From positions 1 to 8,391 of the forward strand of contig JALXCH010000080.1 in NCBI GenBank assembly GCA_026991005.1: a stretch of DNA of 8,391 nucleotides, in the 5' to 3' direction. A model generated the notes under the pieces. It saw nothing but the letters and a program-made list of their open reading frames with translations, did not search any database and was not told the origin of the DNA. The position numbers and the translations under genes are program-made. The DNA is from Calditrichia bacterium (GTDB lineage Bacteria; Calditrichota; Calditrichia; RBG-13-44-9). Of the stretch, positions 1-7,201 are shown piece by piece (the first letter of the stretch is position 1; each line of letters starts with the position of its first letter).

Positions 1-131
1 GTAGTTTGATTGGATTGCTGATTTTTCTCAACTTCATTCCTGTTTTTATTAAGGGAACGATTAGTCCAGTTTTTTTAGCTATCATTCTAACATTATCTGC
101 ACTAGTAGCCTGGCGAATGTGGAAAATTTAA
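1..131 (+). CDS. C-terminus of an unidentified membrane protein (partial)
   Basis: An open frame enters from the left edge (first complete codon at base 3) and ends at TAA 129-131, giving 42 visible residues. They are strongly hydrophobic, reading as two probable membrane helices separated by a short Lys/Gly-containing turn (around IKGT) and ending in a short cationic tail, WRMWKI. This is what the end of a polytopic inner-membrane protein looks like. No family-specific motif is visible, so no function is assigned. Its last 13 bases overlap the next frame (GTG at 119). Whether it belongs with the chemosensory genes cannot be judged from the fragment. The main alternative is a chance hydrophobic frame in an AT-rich stretch, but the run of I, L, F, V and A codons with sensible turns argues for a real gene end. 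Confidence 0.55.
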   Translation, partial: SLIGLLIFLNFIPVFIKGTISPVFLAIILTLSALVAWRMWKI

Positions 132-283
132 AGCACCTGGATGTGGCATTTTTACTGGCCAGTTACAAAACGGCTGCCAAGCAGGAGAAAAAACTTCATC
201 TGGAGCAGGTGCCACTTTCTCTTAAAAATTTGTTAGATGAAATACAATTCCACCGGTTGTTCGAAATTCAGTATCAACAATAA
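119..283 (+). CDS. Small STAS-like protein or STAS domain fragment
   Basis: A 54-codon frame starts at GTG 119 inside the end of the upstream gene and stops at TAA 281-283, 52 bases before cheA. The pattern LDVAFLLASYKTA, then a basic turn (KQEKK), a short strand (LHLEQVP), a helix (LSLKNLLDE) and LFEI matches the C-terminal half of STAS domains of the SpoIIAA/anti-sigma-antagonist type. There the usual order is Asp-Ser-Ser-Gly-Leu, a helix, a Lys/Gly turn, a strand, a helix and Leu-Phe. The Ser-Ser of the canonical phosphorylation motif is absent, and the N-terminal strands of a full STAS domain (about 100 residues) are missing; the frame is closed by TAG at 62-64. The start has no convincing Shine-Dalgarno, so translation would depend on coupling to the overlapping gene. 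It may be a half-length regulator or the remnant of a STAS gene that once headed this operon. Confidence 0.4.
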   Translation: MENLKHLDVAFLLASYKTAAKQEKKLHLEQVPLSLKNLLDEIQFHRLFEIQYQQ

Positions 284-319
284 CCGGGGGTTAGGAAGAT
301 AGAATTTAAGCAAAAAGTT

Positions 320-328
320 AAGGTGGAG
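320..328 (+). promoter_or_regulatory. Ribosome binding site of cheA
   Basis: AAGGTGGAG lies 7 bases upstream of the ATG at 336. It is a near-perfect Shine-Dalgarno at good spacing and fixes the cheA start. Confidence 0.75.
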
Positions 329-335
329 TATCACT

Positions 336-3300
336 ATGGCGGTTGTTGAAGACCAGGAACTTTTGCAGATGTTTGTGGAAGAATCCCGGGAGCACCTGGA
401 TGGTATTGAGTCCAGTTTTTTAGAGATAGAAGAAATGGGCGAGGATGTGGATGCAGATCTGGTGAATGGTGTATTTCGAGCCATCCATTCGGTGAAAGGA
501 GGTGCCGGATTTTTAGGATTGGAGGTGATTAAGGATCTGGCTCATAGTATGGAAAATGTACTTAACCAGATCCGCAATCGCCGCATTATTCCCACACCGG
601 AATTGGTGAGTGTTTTGCTCTCCTCGCTGGATGTGCTGAAGGACCTCATAGAGAATGTGGAAGAGAGCGGGGAAGTGGATGTCTCGGAGCAGTTGGCCGC
701 GCTGGAAGAAGTGGTTCGGGCACAGCAGAATCCTTCGGAGGAGGGTGAAGATGTAACGGCCAAGGAAGAAAAGAAAGAAGAAAACGAATCTGCTTCTGCT
801 ACGGAAAGCAACACCGCAGCGGAGTTAGAAACACAGCCCAATGCCGGAACAGCTACAGAGTCGATACAGGAAAACACAGTTTCCGGGGATTCAGCAGAGC
901 AGATTGAACTAAAACTCCCCCATGGCCACACTATTTTTAAGAGAACTCCTCAAGAATTTCAGCAGGCACGCAAGGGGGGTAAGTTTTTATATGTGGCCTT
1001 GTTTAATTGGGAAAAGGATCTGGACAAGAAAGAGCGTTGCCTGGAAAAACAGGTAGCGGATATTAAGATGGTGGGTACGGTGCTGGAGCAAAAAATTGAT
1101 CTGGAAGCGATACCGGAATTGGAAATGCTGAGTCCCAGTGTACTGGTGCCCTTTTATGTGTTATTTGCCACGGTACTGGAACCTTATATCATTCCGTCTT
1201 TAATAAGCATCCCCAAAAAGCAAATTTTTCTGGTAACCAGAGATTACAAATTAATTTCTCTGGACAAAGAGAGCGAGATTAGCGATGCGCTGGCAGATGA
1301 CGTTTCTTCTGAGTCTGTTGAAGAGGTAAAAGAAGAAAAAATTTCTGCACCGGAGCAGAAGGAAAAATCGGCACCGAAAACGGAAGAACAACCTAAAACC
1401 GAAACACCTAAGAATACAAAGAAAAGTAAAAAAACGGTTGAGCAGAAAGCAGCCTCCTCCGGTGGGGATGGTAAATCGGCGGAAGCAGGTTCCAAACCAG
1501 CAAAAACGCTCCCACGGATGCGAAGTGTAATCAGCAAAAGCAGCACCCTGCGGGTTCATGTGGATTTGCTGGATCGGTTGATGAACCTGGCGGGGGAGTT
1601 AGTGCTTACCCGAAATCAGCTATTGCAGAACTTTTATTCCCACGAAGAAAAAGGGCTGGAAAATGCCGTGCAGCGGGTGGATTTAATTACTTCGGAGTTA
1701 CAGGAAGCCATCATGTCCACCCGAATGCAGCCCATTGGCATTGTGTTCAACAAGTTCCAACGGGTGGTGCACGACCTTTCCAAGAGCCTGGGGAAGCAGG
1801 TAACCCTCATTACCGAAGGCGAGGATGTCGAGCTGGATAAGACGATTATCGAAGCAATTGGCGACCCGCTCACCCATCTGGTACGCAATGCGGTGGATCA
1901 TGGCATCGAGATGCCGGAAGTGCGCCTTCAGCAGGGCAAGAAATTACCAGCCACGGTTAAACTGAGTGCCAAACACGAAGCGGGACAGGTCATCATTCAG
2001 GTAGCAGATGACGGAGCCGGTATTGATCCTGAGAAAATTCGTCAGAAGGCGTTGCAATTGAAACTGGCTCCCAAAGCAAAATTAGAATCCATGCCGGATA
2101 ATGAGGTCATCCGATTCATTTTTCAGCCGGGATTCTCCACCGCAGAAAAAGTGACCGATGTTTCCGGGCGAGGCGTAGGGATGGATGTGGTGTACAGCAA
2201 CCTTTCTCGACTGGGTGGCTCGGTGGATATTGAATCCAGAGTGGGTAAAGGGACCACGATCCTTATTAAACTTCCCTTAACCCTGGCAATTATTCCCAGT
2301 TTAATTGTGGGGGTTCAAGGGCTCCGCTTTGCACTGCCTCAGGTCAATCTGGTGGAGCTGGTGCGTATTCCGGCAGCTAAAGTGAAAGAGCGGATTGAAA
2401 AAATAGACGATGCGGCGGTATTGCGGCTTCGGGGTGAACTCCTTCCGCTCATTCGCATTTCCGACGCCCTGCAAATGCAACGGAAAATCTTAAATCCCGT
2501 AACGGGCGAGTATATTATCGATCGTCGGCAATTGATTTACGACCGGCGTAGTCCCTGCCTGGGTGAAGAAAATACACCTCCTCCACCCGTAGAAGATAAA
2601 CGGAAAAACCCCGTAGACCGCCGCCATCACATTCAGAGTGCATACAACATTGTGGTGGTGAATGCCGGGGAATTGCATTTTGGCCTGATTGTGGATGAGC
2701 TGCTGGATTCCGAAGAAATTGTGGTGAAGCCTCTGGGGCGCCATTTACGCAATATTCCCACCTATGCCGGTGCCACCATTCTGGGCGATGGTCGGGCTGC
2801 CCTGATTCTGGATGTAGCGGGCATCAGTTCGGTTATGGAGCTGAAGGTGGTAAAAGATAAGGCGAAGGAGAAGATTCGCCACGAACGGATGGCCAATATC
2901 CAGGATGCCCAATCTCTGTTACTGGTGAAAAATGCCAGCGACGAGCAATTCGGAATACCCCTGGGCCTTATTTCCCGCCTGGAAAAAATCCATCGGGATG
3001 ATATAGAATACACCAGCGGGAAGCAAACCATCAAGTATCGTGGCGGAACGTTGATACTGTGCAATATCGAAGATGTGGCAAATGTGAAACCCCGCGAAGA
3101 TGTGGAATATCCTTACATCCTTATTTTTCCTTTTGCAGGTAAAGAAGTAGGAATTGTTGTTTCGGAAATTCTGGATGTGGTGGAGTACACCATGCGAATT
3201 GACGAAGAAACCTTCCGCCAGCCCGGTATTCTGGGGTCAGCAATTATTGGCGGAGAAACTACTCTACTCCTTAATGTGTACGAAATATTTTCCACAGTAT

Positions 3301-3737
3301 TGCCAGAGTGGGTAAAAGAAAAAAAAGAAGTGCATAAAAAGAAGCAAAATGAGCAGGCAACCATCCTGCTGGTGGAGGATTCGCGCTTCTTCCTGAACCA
3401 GGTAAAAGGGTTTACCGAGGATGCAGGATATCATGTTCTTACTGCTCTGGACGGGGTACTGGCTATGGAAATTTTAAACAATCCGGAGTACGAAGTGGAT
3501 ATCGTGCTCACGGATATCGAAATGCCCAACATGGATGGAATTGAGCTCACACGCCAGATTCGCCAGCACTCCCGGTACGCGCAAATCCCGGTGATTGCGT
3601 TGACTTCGGTGGCGGCAGAGGAAGTAAAGCAGCAAGCCCTGGATGCCGGAGTGGATGATTATCTCATTAAACTGGATCGGGAAAATGTGCTGGAGCGTAT
3701 CGCCTATTTCCTAAAAAAGAAACGACAGCAAGCGTAA
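336..3737 (+). CDS. cheA: Hybrid chemotaxis histidine kinase CheA with two CheW-like domains and a C-terminal receiver
   Basis: Cytoplasmic kinase of a chemosensory array, 1133 residues against about 650 for enteric CheA. Visible domains in order: Hpt (about 1-115), phosphoacceptor H51 in HSVKGGAGF; an acidic Ser/Thr/Glu linker (about 131-190); an alpha/beta domain (about 197-310) in the P2 position; a Lys/Glu/Pro-rich linker (about 312-395); the P3 dimerisation helices (about 402-465); the ATPase, with N box HLVRNAVDHG (514-523), G1 DDGAGID (558-564), F box around 594-602 and G2 GRGVGMD (611-617); a first CheW-like domain (about 645-830) interrupted by a charged insertion (about 712-768); a second CheW-like domain (about 857-990); and a receiver (about 1008-1130) with E1014/D1015, phosphoacceptor D1060, T1090 and K1112. 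All catalytic motifs are intact. It should phosphorylate its own receiver, CheB and CheY-like partners. The receiver may act as a phosphate sink or internal output, as in FrzE- or ChpA-type kinases (inference). Confidence 0.97.
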   Translation: MAVVEDQELLQMFVEESREHLDGIESSFLEIEEMGEDVDADLVNGVFRAIHSVKGGAGFLGLEVIKDLAHSMENVLNQIRNRRIIPTPELVSVLLSSLDVLKDLIENVEESGEVDVSEQLAALEEVVRAQQNPSEEGEDVTAKEEKKEENESASATESNTAAELETQPNAGTATESIQENTVSGDSAEQIELKLPHGHTIFKRTPQEFQQARKGGKFLYVALFNWEKDLDKKERCLEKQVADIKMVGTVLEQKIDLEAIPELEMLSPSVLVPFYVLFATVLEPYIIPSLISIPKKQIFLVTRDYKLISLDKESEISDALADDVSSESVEEVKEEKISAPEQKEKSAPKTEEQPKTETPKNTKKSKKTVEQKAASSGGDGKSAEAGSKPAKTLPRMRSVISKSSTLRVHVDLLDRLMNLAGELVLTRNQLLQNFYSHEEKGLENAVQRVDLITSELQEAIMSTRMQPIGIVFNKFQRVVHDLSKSLGKQVTLITEGEDVELDKTIIEAIGDPLTHLVRNAVDHGIEMPEVRLQQGKKLPATVKLSAKHEAGQVIIQVADDGAGIDPEKIRQKALQLKLAPKAKLESMPDNEVIRFIFQPGFSTAEKVTDVSGRGVGMDVVYSNLSRLGGSVDIESRVGKGTTILIKLPLTLAIIPSLIVGVQGLRFALPQVNLVELVRIPAAKVKERIEKIDDAAVLRLRGELLPLIRISDALQMQRKILNPVTGEYIIDRRQLIYDRRSPCLGEENTPPPPVEDKRKNPVDRRHHIQSAYNIVVVNAGELHFGLIVDELLDSEEIVVKPLGRHLRNIPTYAGATILGDGRAALILDVAGISSVMELKVVKDKAKEKIRHERMANIQDAQSLLLVKNASDEQFGIPLGLISRLEKIHRDDIEYTSGKQTIKYRGGTLILCNIEDVANVKPREDVEYPYILIFPFAGKEVGIVVSEILDVVEYTMRIDEETFRQPGILGSAIIGGETTLLLNVYEIFSTVLPEWVKEKKEVHKKKQNEQATILLVEDSRFFLNQVKGFTEDAGYHVLTALDGVLAMEILNNPEYEVDIVLTDIEMPNMDGIELTRQIRQHSRYAQIPVIALTSVAAEEVKQQALDAGVDDYLIKLDRENVLERIAYFLKKKRQQA

Positions 3738-3774
3738 ACCATCTTGGTCAAAGTTAAAAAACACAGGTTAAGGT

Positions 3775-4233
3775 ATGGAAAAAAAAGAAAATACTCCCGA
3801 AACCACGGAATTATCGGTTTTTTTGGTGGATGAACTTTTTTGTGGAATTGATATAAAGAATATTCAGGAAATCAACAAGTACACGGATATTACACCGGTA
3901 ACCAATGCCCCTAAATATATTCGAGGAATTCTTAATTTGCGGGGAAATATTATCACAGTAATCGACATGCGGGCGAAATTTGGAATGGAGGTGAGCGAGG
4001 AGATGAGTGATACCTCCCGGATTCTGGTAATAAACGATGGTGAAGAACAGATAGGATTATTAATAGACCGTATGGTGGATGTAGTGGAAATTCAGCCTGA
4101 TCAGGTGGAGCCACCTCCTTCCAATATTCAGGGTGTAGCTGGAAAATATTTTTCCAGTATTCTGAAGCAGGAAGAGCGGCTGGTTGCTATTTTGAATACC
4201 GAAGAAATTTTAAAAATGGAAGAAAATCGCTAA
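3775..4233 (+). CDS. cheW: Chemotaxis coupling protein CheW
   Basis: Cytoplasmic adaptor of 152 residues, the normal CheW length, that bridges the receptor hairpin tip to the CheA regulatory domain in the array baseplate. The whole protein is one CheW-like SH3-type double barrel. It begins with the ELSVFLVDELFCGIDI strand pair (about 12-27) and carries the family signature YIRGILNLRGNIITVIDMR at 48-66. The second barrel includes ILVINDGEEQIGLLIDRM (83-100) and a Val-Glu-Pro-Pro-Pro stretch at 111-115, and the helix-forming end NTEEILKMEE closes the fold. It starts 37 bases after cheA. The ATG is preceded by an AGG at 3765-3767 with 7 bases between. With two CheW-like domains already in CheA, a separate CheW suggests that kinase and coupler can form mixed baseplate rings (inference). 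Confidence 0.96.
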   Translation: MEKKENTPETTELSVFLVDELFCGIDIKNIQEINKYTDITPVTNAPKYIRGILNLRGNIITVIDMRAKFGMEVSEEMSDTSRILVINDGEEQIGLLIDRMVDVVEIQPDQVEPPPSNIQGVAGKYFSSILKQEERLVAILNTEEILKMEENR

Positions 4234-4245
4234 ATCAAAGGGAGA

Positions 4246-4356
4246 ATGGATGGTGAAGAACGAAGTGAAAACATTGCACGAAAATGGACCTCCCGAAGTA
4301 AGAATCGGGGTTTGCAAGTGGAGATGCTAAACTCTAATAAGCCGAATCGTAAATAA
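4246..4356 (+). CDS. Possible 36-residue microprotein in the cheW-receptor spacer
   Basis: ATG 4246 to TAA 4354-4356 encodes a very polar, basic peptide (starts MDGEERSENIARKW, ends NKPNRK) with no hydrophobic segment and no recognised family. A strong Shine-Dalgarno-like run, AAAGGGAG at 4237-4244, lies directly upstream, but only one base separates it from this ATG, which is too close for the GGAG core. A second ATG at 4250 in another frame sits at a better distance. The coding potential is unclear: Arg, Lys, Asn and Ser dominate, which also fits non-coding or decayed sequence. I would treat it as a candidate only. Confidence 0.2.
   Translation: MDGEERSENIARKWTSRSKNRGLQVEMLNSNKPNRK
4250..4330 (+). 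CDS. Possible 26-residue peptide with Cys-Lys-Trp-Arg-Cys end
   Basis: ATG 4250 to TAA 4328-4330 encodes 26 residues ending in VCKWRC. The Shine-Dalgarno-like GGGAG (4240-4244) lies 5 bases upstream, a workable spacing and better placed than for the overlapping frame from 4246. No family is recognised and there is no membrane segment. It could be a leader peptide that tunes expression of the receptor gene, a small regulator, or chance. The good ribosome site is the only real support. Confidence 0.2.
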   Translation: MVKNEVKTLHENGPPEVRIGVCKWRC

Positions 4357-4390
4357 TTCATCAATAAATGATAGAAAGAAAATAAACGAA

Positions 4391-4398
4391 AAGAAGGG
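4391..4398 (+). promoter_or_regulatory. Ribosome binding site deciding the receptor start
   Basis: AAGAAGGG ends 8 bases before ATG 4407. A possible GTG at 4398 in the same frame overlaps this site and has no Shine-Dalgarno of its own, so ATG 4407 is preferred. Confidence 0.65.
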
Positions 4399-4406
4399 TG
4401 TGTATC

Positions 4407-6062
4407 ATGCAAGGGATGAAAGTAAAAACCAAACTGATTGGAATTGCCGTTGGGATGGCCGCCATCATTCTGGTGATGATGATTGCTACCTGGTGGGTTA
4501 CTTCCAGCCAGAAGGATGATGGACTAGTAATTAATCTGGCGGGACGCCAGCGCATGTTAACCCAGAAAATGACCAAGGAGTTACTGGAATACCAGGTAAC
4601 CAAACAGCAAACGGGGGTGGTGGATCCGCGCCTGGCGGAAAGCGTGCGCAAAACCATGGCAGTGTTCGATAAAACTTTACAGGCACTAAAAGATGGCGGA
4701 AATGCCCCTTCTACTCTGGACCCTGATGGCCCTATGCGTTACTGTCCCCCAGCCGAAGGAGAAATCCGCACTCAACTGGAAAAAGTAAAATCCATGTGGG
4801 AAAAATTTAAACAAAAAGTGGAAAGCGTACTTGACGAAGCGCCAACAGCAGACGAAGACCTGCAATGGGTTCTGCAAAACAATGTTCCCTTGCTTAGCGA
4901 AATGAACAAAGCAGTGGGGATGATGCAGCAAGCCAGCGAAGGAAAGGTAAAAACCTTGCTGACTTTGCAAATTATTGGGTTAATTATTGGAATCCTGTTC
5001 GCCATCTTTGCCATCCGTGTAACCTTCGATATTATTAAACGGTTACATTTTATCTATGATGTAGCAGAAAAACTGGGTGCGGGGGATTTCCGGGTAAGAA
5101 TTTCTCTGAATGGCTCAGATGAACTGACGGAAATTTTGCGCTCGCAGAATGAAATGGTGGAGAAATTTTCGGGCATGGTGAAGAACATTAAAGAGCGCAT
5201 TGCCAATTTGAACAAGTCTTCTGGCGAACTTTCCACCGTTTCCGAAAGCTTGCACGATAATGCCCAGATGCTTACCGAACGTGCCAATTCCGTAGCTGCT
5301 GCCAGTGAGGAGATGAGTGTCAATATGAGCAGTGTCTCTTCTTCCGTAAAACAAACCAGCGACAATATTAAGGTAATTTCCACTTCCACCGGCGAGTTGA
5401 GTGCTACCGTCTCCGAAATTGCTCAGAATACGGAAAATGCCCGTCAGATAACCCGAAATGCGGTGGATAGTGTTTCTCGCGCCTCGCATCAGGTTGGGGA
5501 GCTGGGAAATTCCGCCGATCAGATTGGCCATGTGATTGAAACTATCGTGGAGATTGCCGAGCAGACCAAATTGCTGGCATTAAATGCCACAATTGAAGCG
5601 GCACGTGCCGGAGAGGCTGGAAAGGGATTTGCCGTAGTAGCAAACGAAGTTAAAGAATTAGCTTCTCAAACCAACAAAGCTACCGAGGATATTCGTAGCA
5701 AAATTGAACAAATCCAGCATGCCGCAAAACAAACTATTGAAGAGATTAACACCATTACCAAGGTTATTGAACATGTGGATGATATTGTAAATACCATTGC
5801 CTCGGCCGTGGAAGAACAATCCATTACTACCCGGGATATTGCCGAGAATGTTCGGCACACAACAAAAGCCACAGAAGATATTGCCACCAATGTGGAACAG
5901 GCAGCGGAAGCCTCGAACATGGTAGCCCGGGAAATTGCATCGGTCACCCAGGCCAGTATGGATTTAAACAGTATCAGTTCTACTTTACACAATAATGCCC
6001 GGGCACTGGCACAAATAAGTAACGAAATCAATGATCTAATGGGAATCTTTAAATTTAATTGA
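4407..6062 (+). CDS. Methyl-accepting chemotaxis protein with PilJ-type sensor domain
   Basis: Inner-membrane chemoreceptor of 551 residues. It has a short cytoplasmic start, TM1 (about 9-31), a periplasmic helical sensor (about 32-184), TM2 (about 186-205), HAMP (about 206-259) and a signalling coiled coil to the C-terminus. The sensor opens with [17 protein letters not shown] (43-59), the hallmark of the PilJ/NarX-type domain, and also has the Gly-Gly (97-98) and Trp131 typical of that family. The hairpin tip, [19 protein letters not shown] (385-403), contacts CheW and CheA. A putative methylation site is the Glu pair 469-470 in ASAVEEQS, with further candidates at Glu 301-302. There is no C-terminal NWETF-like pentapeptide, so CheR and CheB would dock without that tether. 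The ligand is unknown: NarX uses this fold for nitrate/nitrite, while PilJ is linked to pilus signalling. The first 20-30 residues suggest a signal anchor, not a cleaved peptide. Confidence 0.95.
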   Translation: MQGMKVKTKLIGIAVGMAAIILVMMIATWWVTSSQKDDGLVINLAGRQRMLTQKMTKELLEYQVTKQQTGVVDPRLAESVRKTMAVFDKTLQALKDGGNAPSTLDPDGPMRYCPPAEGEIRTQLEKVKSMWEKFKQKVESVLDEAPTADEDLQWVLQNNVPLLSEMNKAVGMMQQASEGKVKTLLTLQIIGLIIGILFAIFAIRVTFDIIKRLHFIYDVAEKLGAGDFRVRISLNGSDELTEILRSQNEMVEKFSGMVKNIKERIANLNKSSGELSTVSESLHDNAQMLTERANSVAAASEEMSVNMSSVSSSVKQTSDNIKVISTSTGELSATVSEIAQNTENARQITRNAVDSVSRASHQVGELGNSADQIGHVIETIVEIAEQTKLLALNATIEAARAGEAGKGFAVVANEVKELASQTNKATEDIRSKIEQIQHAAKQTIEEINTITKVIEHVDDIVNTIASAVEEQSITTRDIAENVRHTTKATEDIATNVEQAAEASNMVAREIASVTQASMDLNSISSTLHNNARALAQISNEINDLMGIFKFN

Positions 6063-6069
6063 TGCAAAC

Positions 6070-6074
6070 AGGAG
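6070..6074 (+). promoter_or_regulatory. Ribosome binding site deciding the cheB start
   Basis: AGGAG lies 8 bases upstream of ATG 6083. Two earlier in-frame starts exist (TTG 6059 and ATG 6062, the latter overlapping the receptor stop as TGATG), but neither has a comparable site. The receiver fold begins only after residue 6 counted from 6083, so ATG 6083 is preferred. Confidence 0.65.
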
Positions 6075-6082
6075 TTGGTAGA

Positions 6083-7177
6083 ATGGTTATGGGAAGTTCC
6101 AAACTACGCGTGCTAATTGTTGATGATACGGTGTTGTACCGTAAAATTCTGAGTGATGTACTGCGGAACATTCCTCAGGTAGAAGTAATTGGTTCGGCAC
6201 CCAATGGCAAAATTGCCCTGAGTAAAATCGAGCAACTCCATCCCGACCTCATTACTCTGGATGTGGAAATGCCGGAGATGGATGGTTTGCAAACTCTGGA
6301 GCATTTGCGCCGGATGAGTGAGCGCCCAGCCGTAATCATGGTCAGTTCGCTAACGCGAAAAGATGCAATGGTGACCATGAAGGCATTGCAGTTAGGGGCC
6401 TTCGATTTTATTACCAAACCGGAGAAGACCGGGATTCAGGAAAATGTTAAGGAACTAACCCAGCAGTTTATCCCCAAGATCAACGCGTTACTCCGTAGGA
6501 AATCCGGCGGGTACGTATCCGGTGCTTCCTCAACAGCATCGACGGTTTCTTCCACCGTATCTGCCCCGGTTCGTCCGGCAACTCGCAGTACTCTAATCAC
6601 GCCGCCTCGCGCGGTGACCATCGGAATCTCTACCGGGGGACCACAAGCGCTGGGAGAAGTTATCCCGCGTCTTCCGGGAGATTTTCCCGTACCCATATAT
6701 ATTGTGCAACATATGCCTCCGGTATTTACCCGGGCACTGGCTGAATCCCTGGATAAAAAAAGCGCTTTAACAGTTGTGGAAGCCCAGAATGGAGTTTCCG
6801 GGAAACCCGGACACGTGTACATTGCCCCTGGTGGTAAGCAGATGAAAATTGTGCGCGATGGCATTTATGGTGCCATCCGCCTCACGGACGATCCTCCGGA
6901 AAACCATTGTAAACCCTCTGCCGATTATCTCTTCCGCTCGGCAAAAGAAGTATTTGGCCCCAGTGTGCTGGCCGTGATTATGACCGGTATGGGACGCGAT
7001 GGCACCGAGGGGCTGAAAGTGATGAAACAGAGCGGCGCTTATGTCCTGGCTCAGGATGAAGCCACCAGTGTGGTATTTGGCATGCCCATGGAAGCGATTA
7101 AAGCAGGGGTGGTGGACGAAATTGTATCGCTGAATAATATACCTGCAAGATTGGTTCAAATAGTGAAAAACCGGTAA
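6083..7177 (+). CDS. cheB: Protein-glutamate methylesterase/deamidase CheB
   Basis: Cytoplasmic adaptation enzyme of 364 residues from the preferred start, the normal family length. It hydrolyses receptor glutamyl methyl esters and deamidates receptor glutamines. The N-terminal receiver (about 7-125) has D14/D15, phosphoacceptor D60 in LDVEMPEMDG, S89 in MVSS and K112 in TKP. A Ser/Thr/Ala-rich linker (about 141-172) joins it to the C-terminal esterase domain (about 177-362). The catalytic triad is intact: S183 in GISTGGP, H210 in VQHMP and D306 in TGMGRDG. Phosphorylation by CheA should relieve inhibition by the receiver. It follows the receptor by 20 bases, or overlaps it by one base if the ATG at 6062 is used, and so is probably translationally coupled to it. 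No oddities are seen. Confidence 0.97.
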   Translation: MVMGSSKLRVLIVDDTVLYRKILSDVLRNIPQVEVIGSAPNGKIALSKIEQLHPDLITLDVEMPEMDGLQTLEHLRRMSERPAVIMVSSLTRKDAMVTMKALQLGAFDFITKPEKTGIQENVKELTQQFIPKINALLRRKSGGYVSGASSTASTVSSTVSAPVRPATRSTLITPPRAVTIGISTGGPQALGEVIPRLPGDFPVPIYIVQHMPPVFTRALAESLDKKSALTVVEAQNGVSGKPGHVYIAPGGKQMKIVRDGIYGAIRLTDDPPENHCKPSADYLFRSAKEVFGPSVLAVIMTGMGRDGTEGLKVMKQSGAYVLAQDEATSVVFGMPMEAIKAGVVDEIVSLNNIPARLVQIVKNR

Positions 7178-7201
7178 CTAACGCGAAATAGATGATTATC
7201 C

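Noticed and set aside
542..3364. Several minus-strand open frames of 80-130 codons opposite cheA.
   Set aside because: They mirror the coding frame of cheA, are rich in Ser/Cys/Arg runs typical of antisense shadows, and show no domain pattern or ribosome sites.
4312..4338. Possible sigma-70-like promoter before the receptor gene: TTGCAA (4312-4317) and TCTAAT (4333-4338).
   Set aside because: The -10 element is good (5 of 6) but the -35 is only 4 of 6 and the 15-base spacing is short. Without transcript data it is not distinguishable from chance in AT-rich spacer sequence.
4328..4348. Sigma-28 (flagellar) promoter lookalike: TAAA followed by GCCGAATC.
   Set aside because: The spacing is 9 bases instead of about 15 and the -10 is imperfect, so it is not supported as a flagellar-class promoter.
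5563..5622. Lys in place of Asn in the receptor hairpin tip (EQTK instead of the enteric QTN).
   Set aside because: From family knowledge, [18 protein letters not shown] is a common tip variant in many bacteria, so it is not evidence of altered function.
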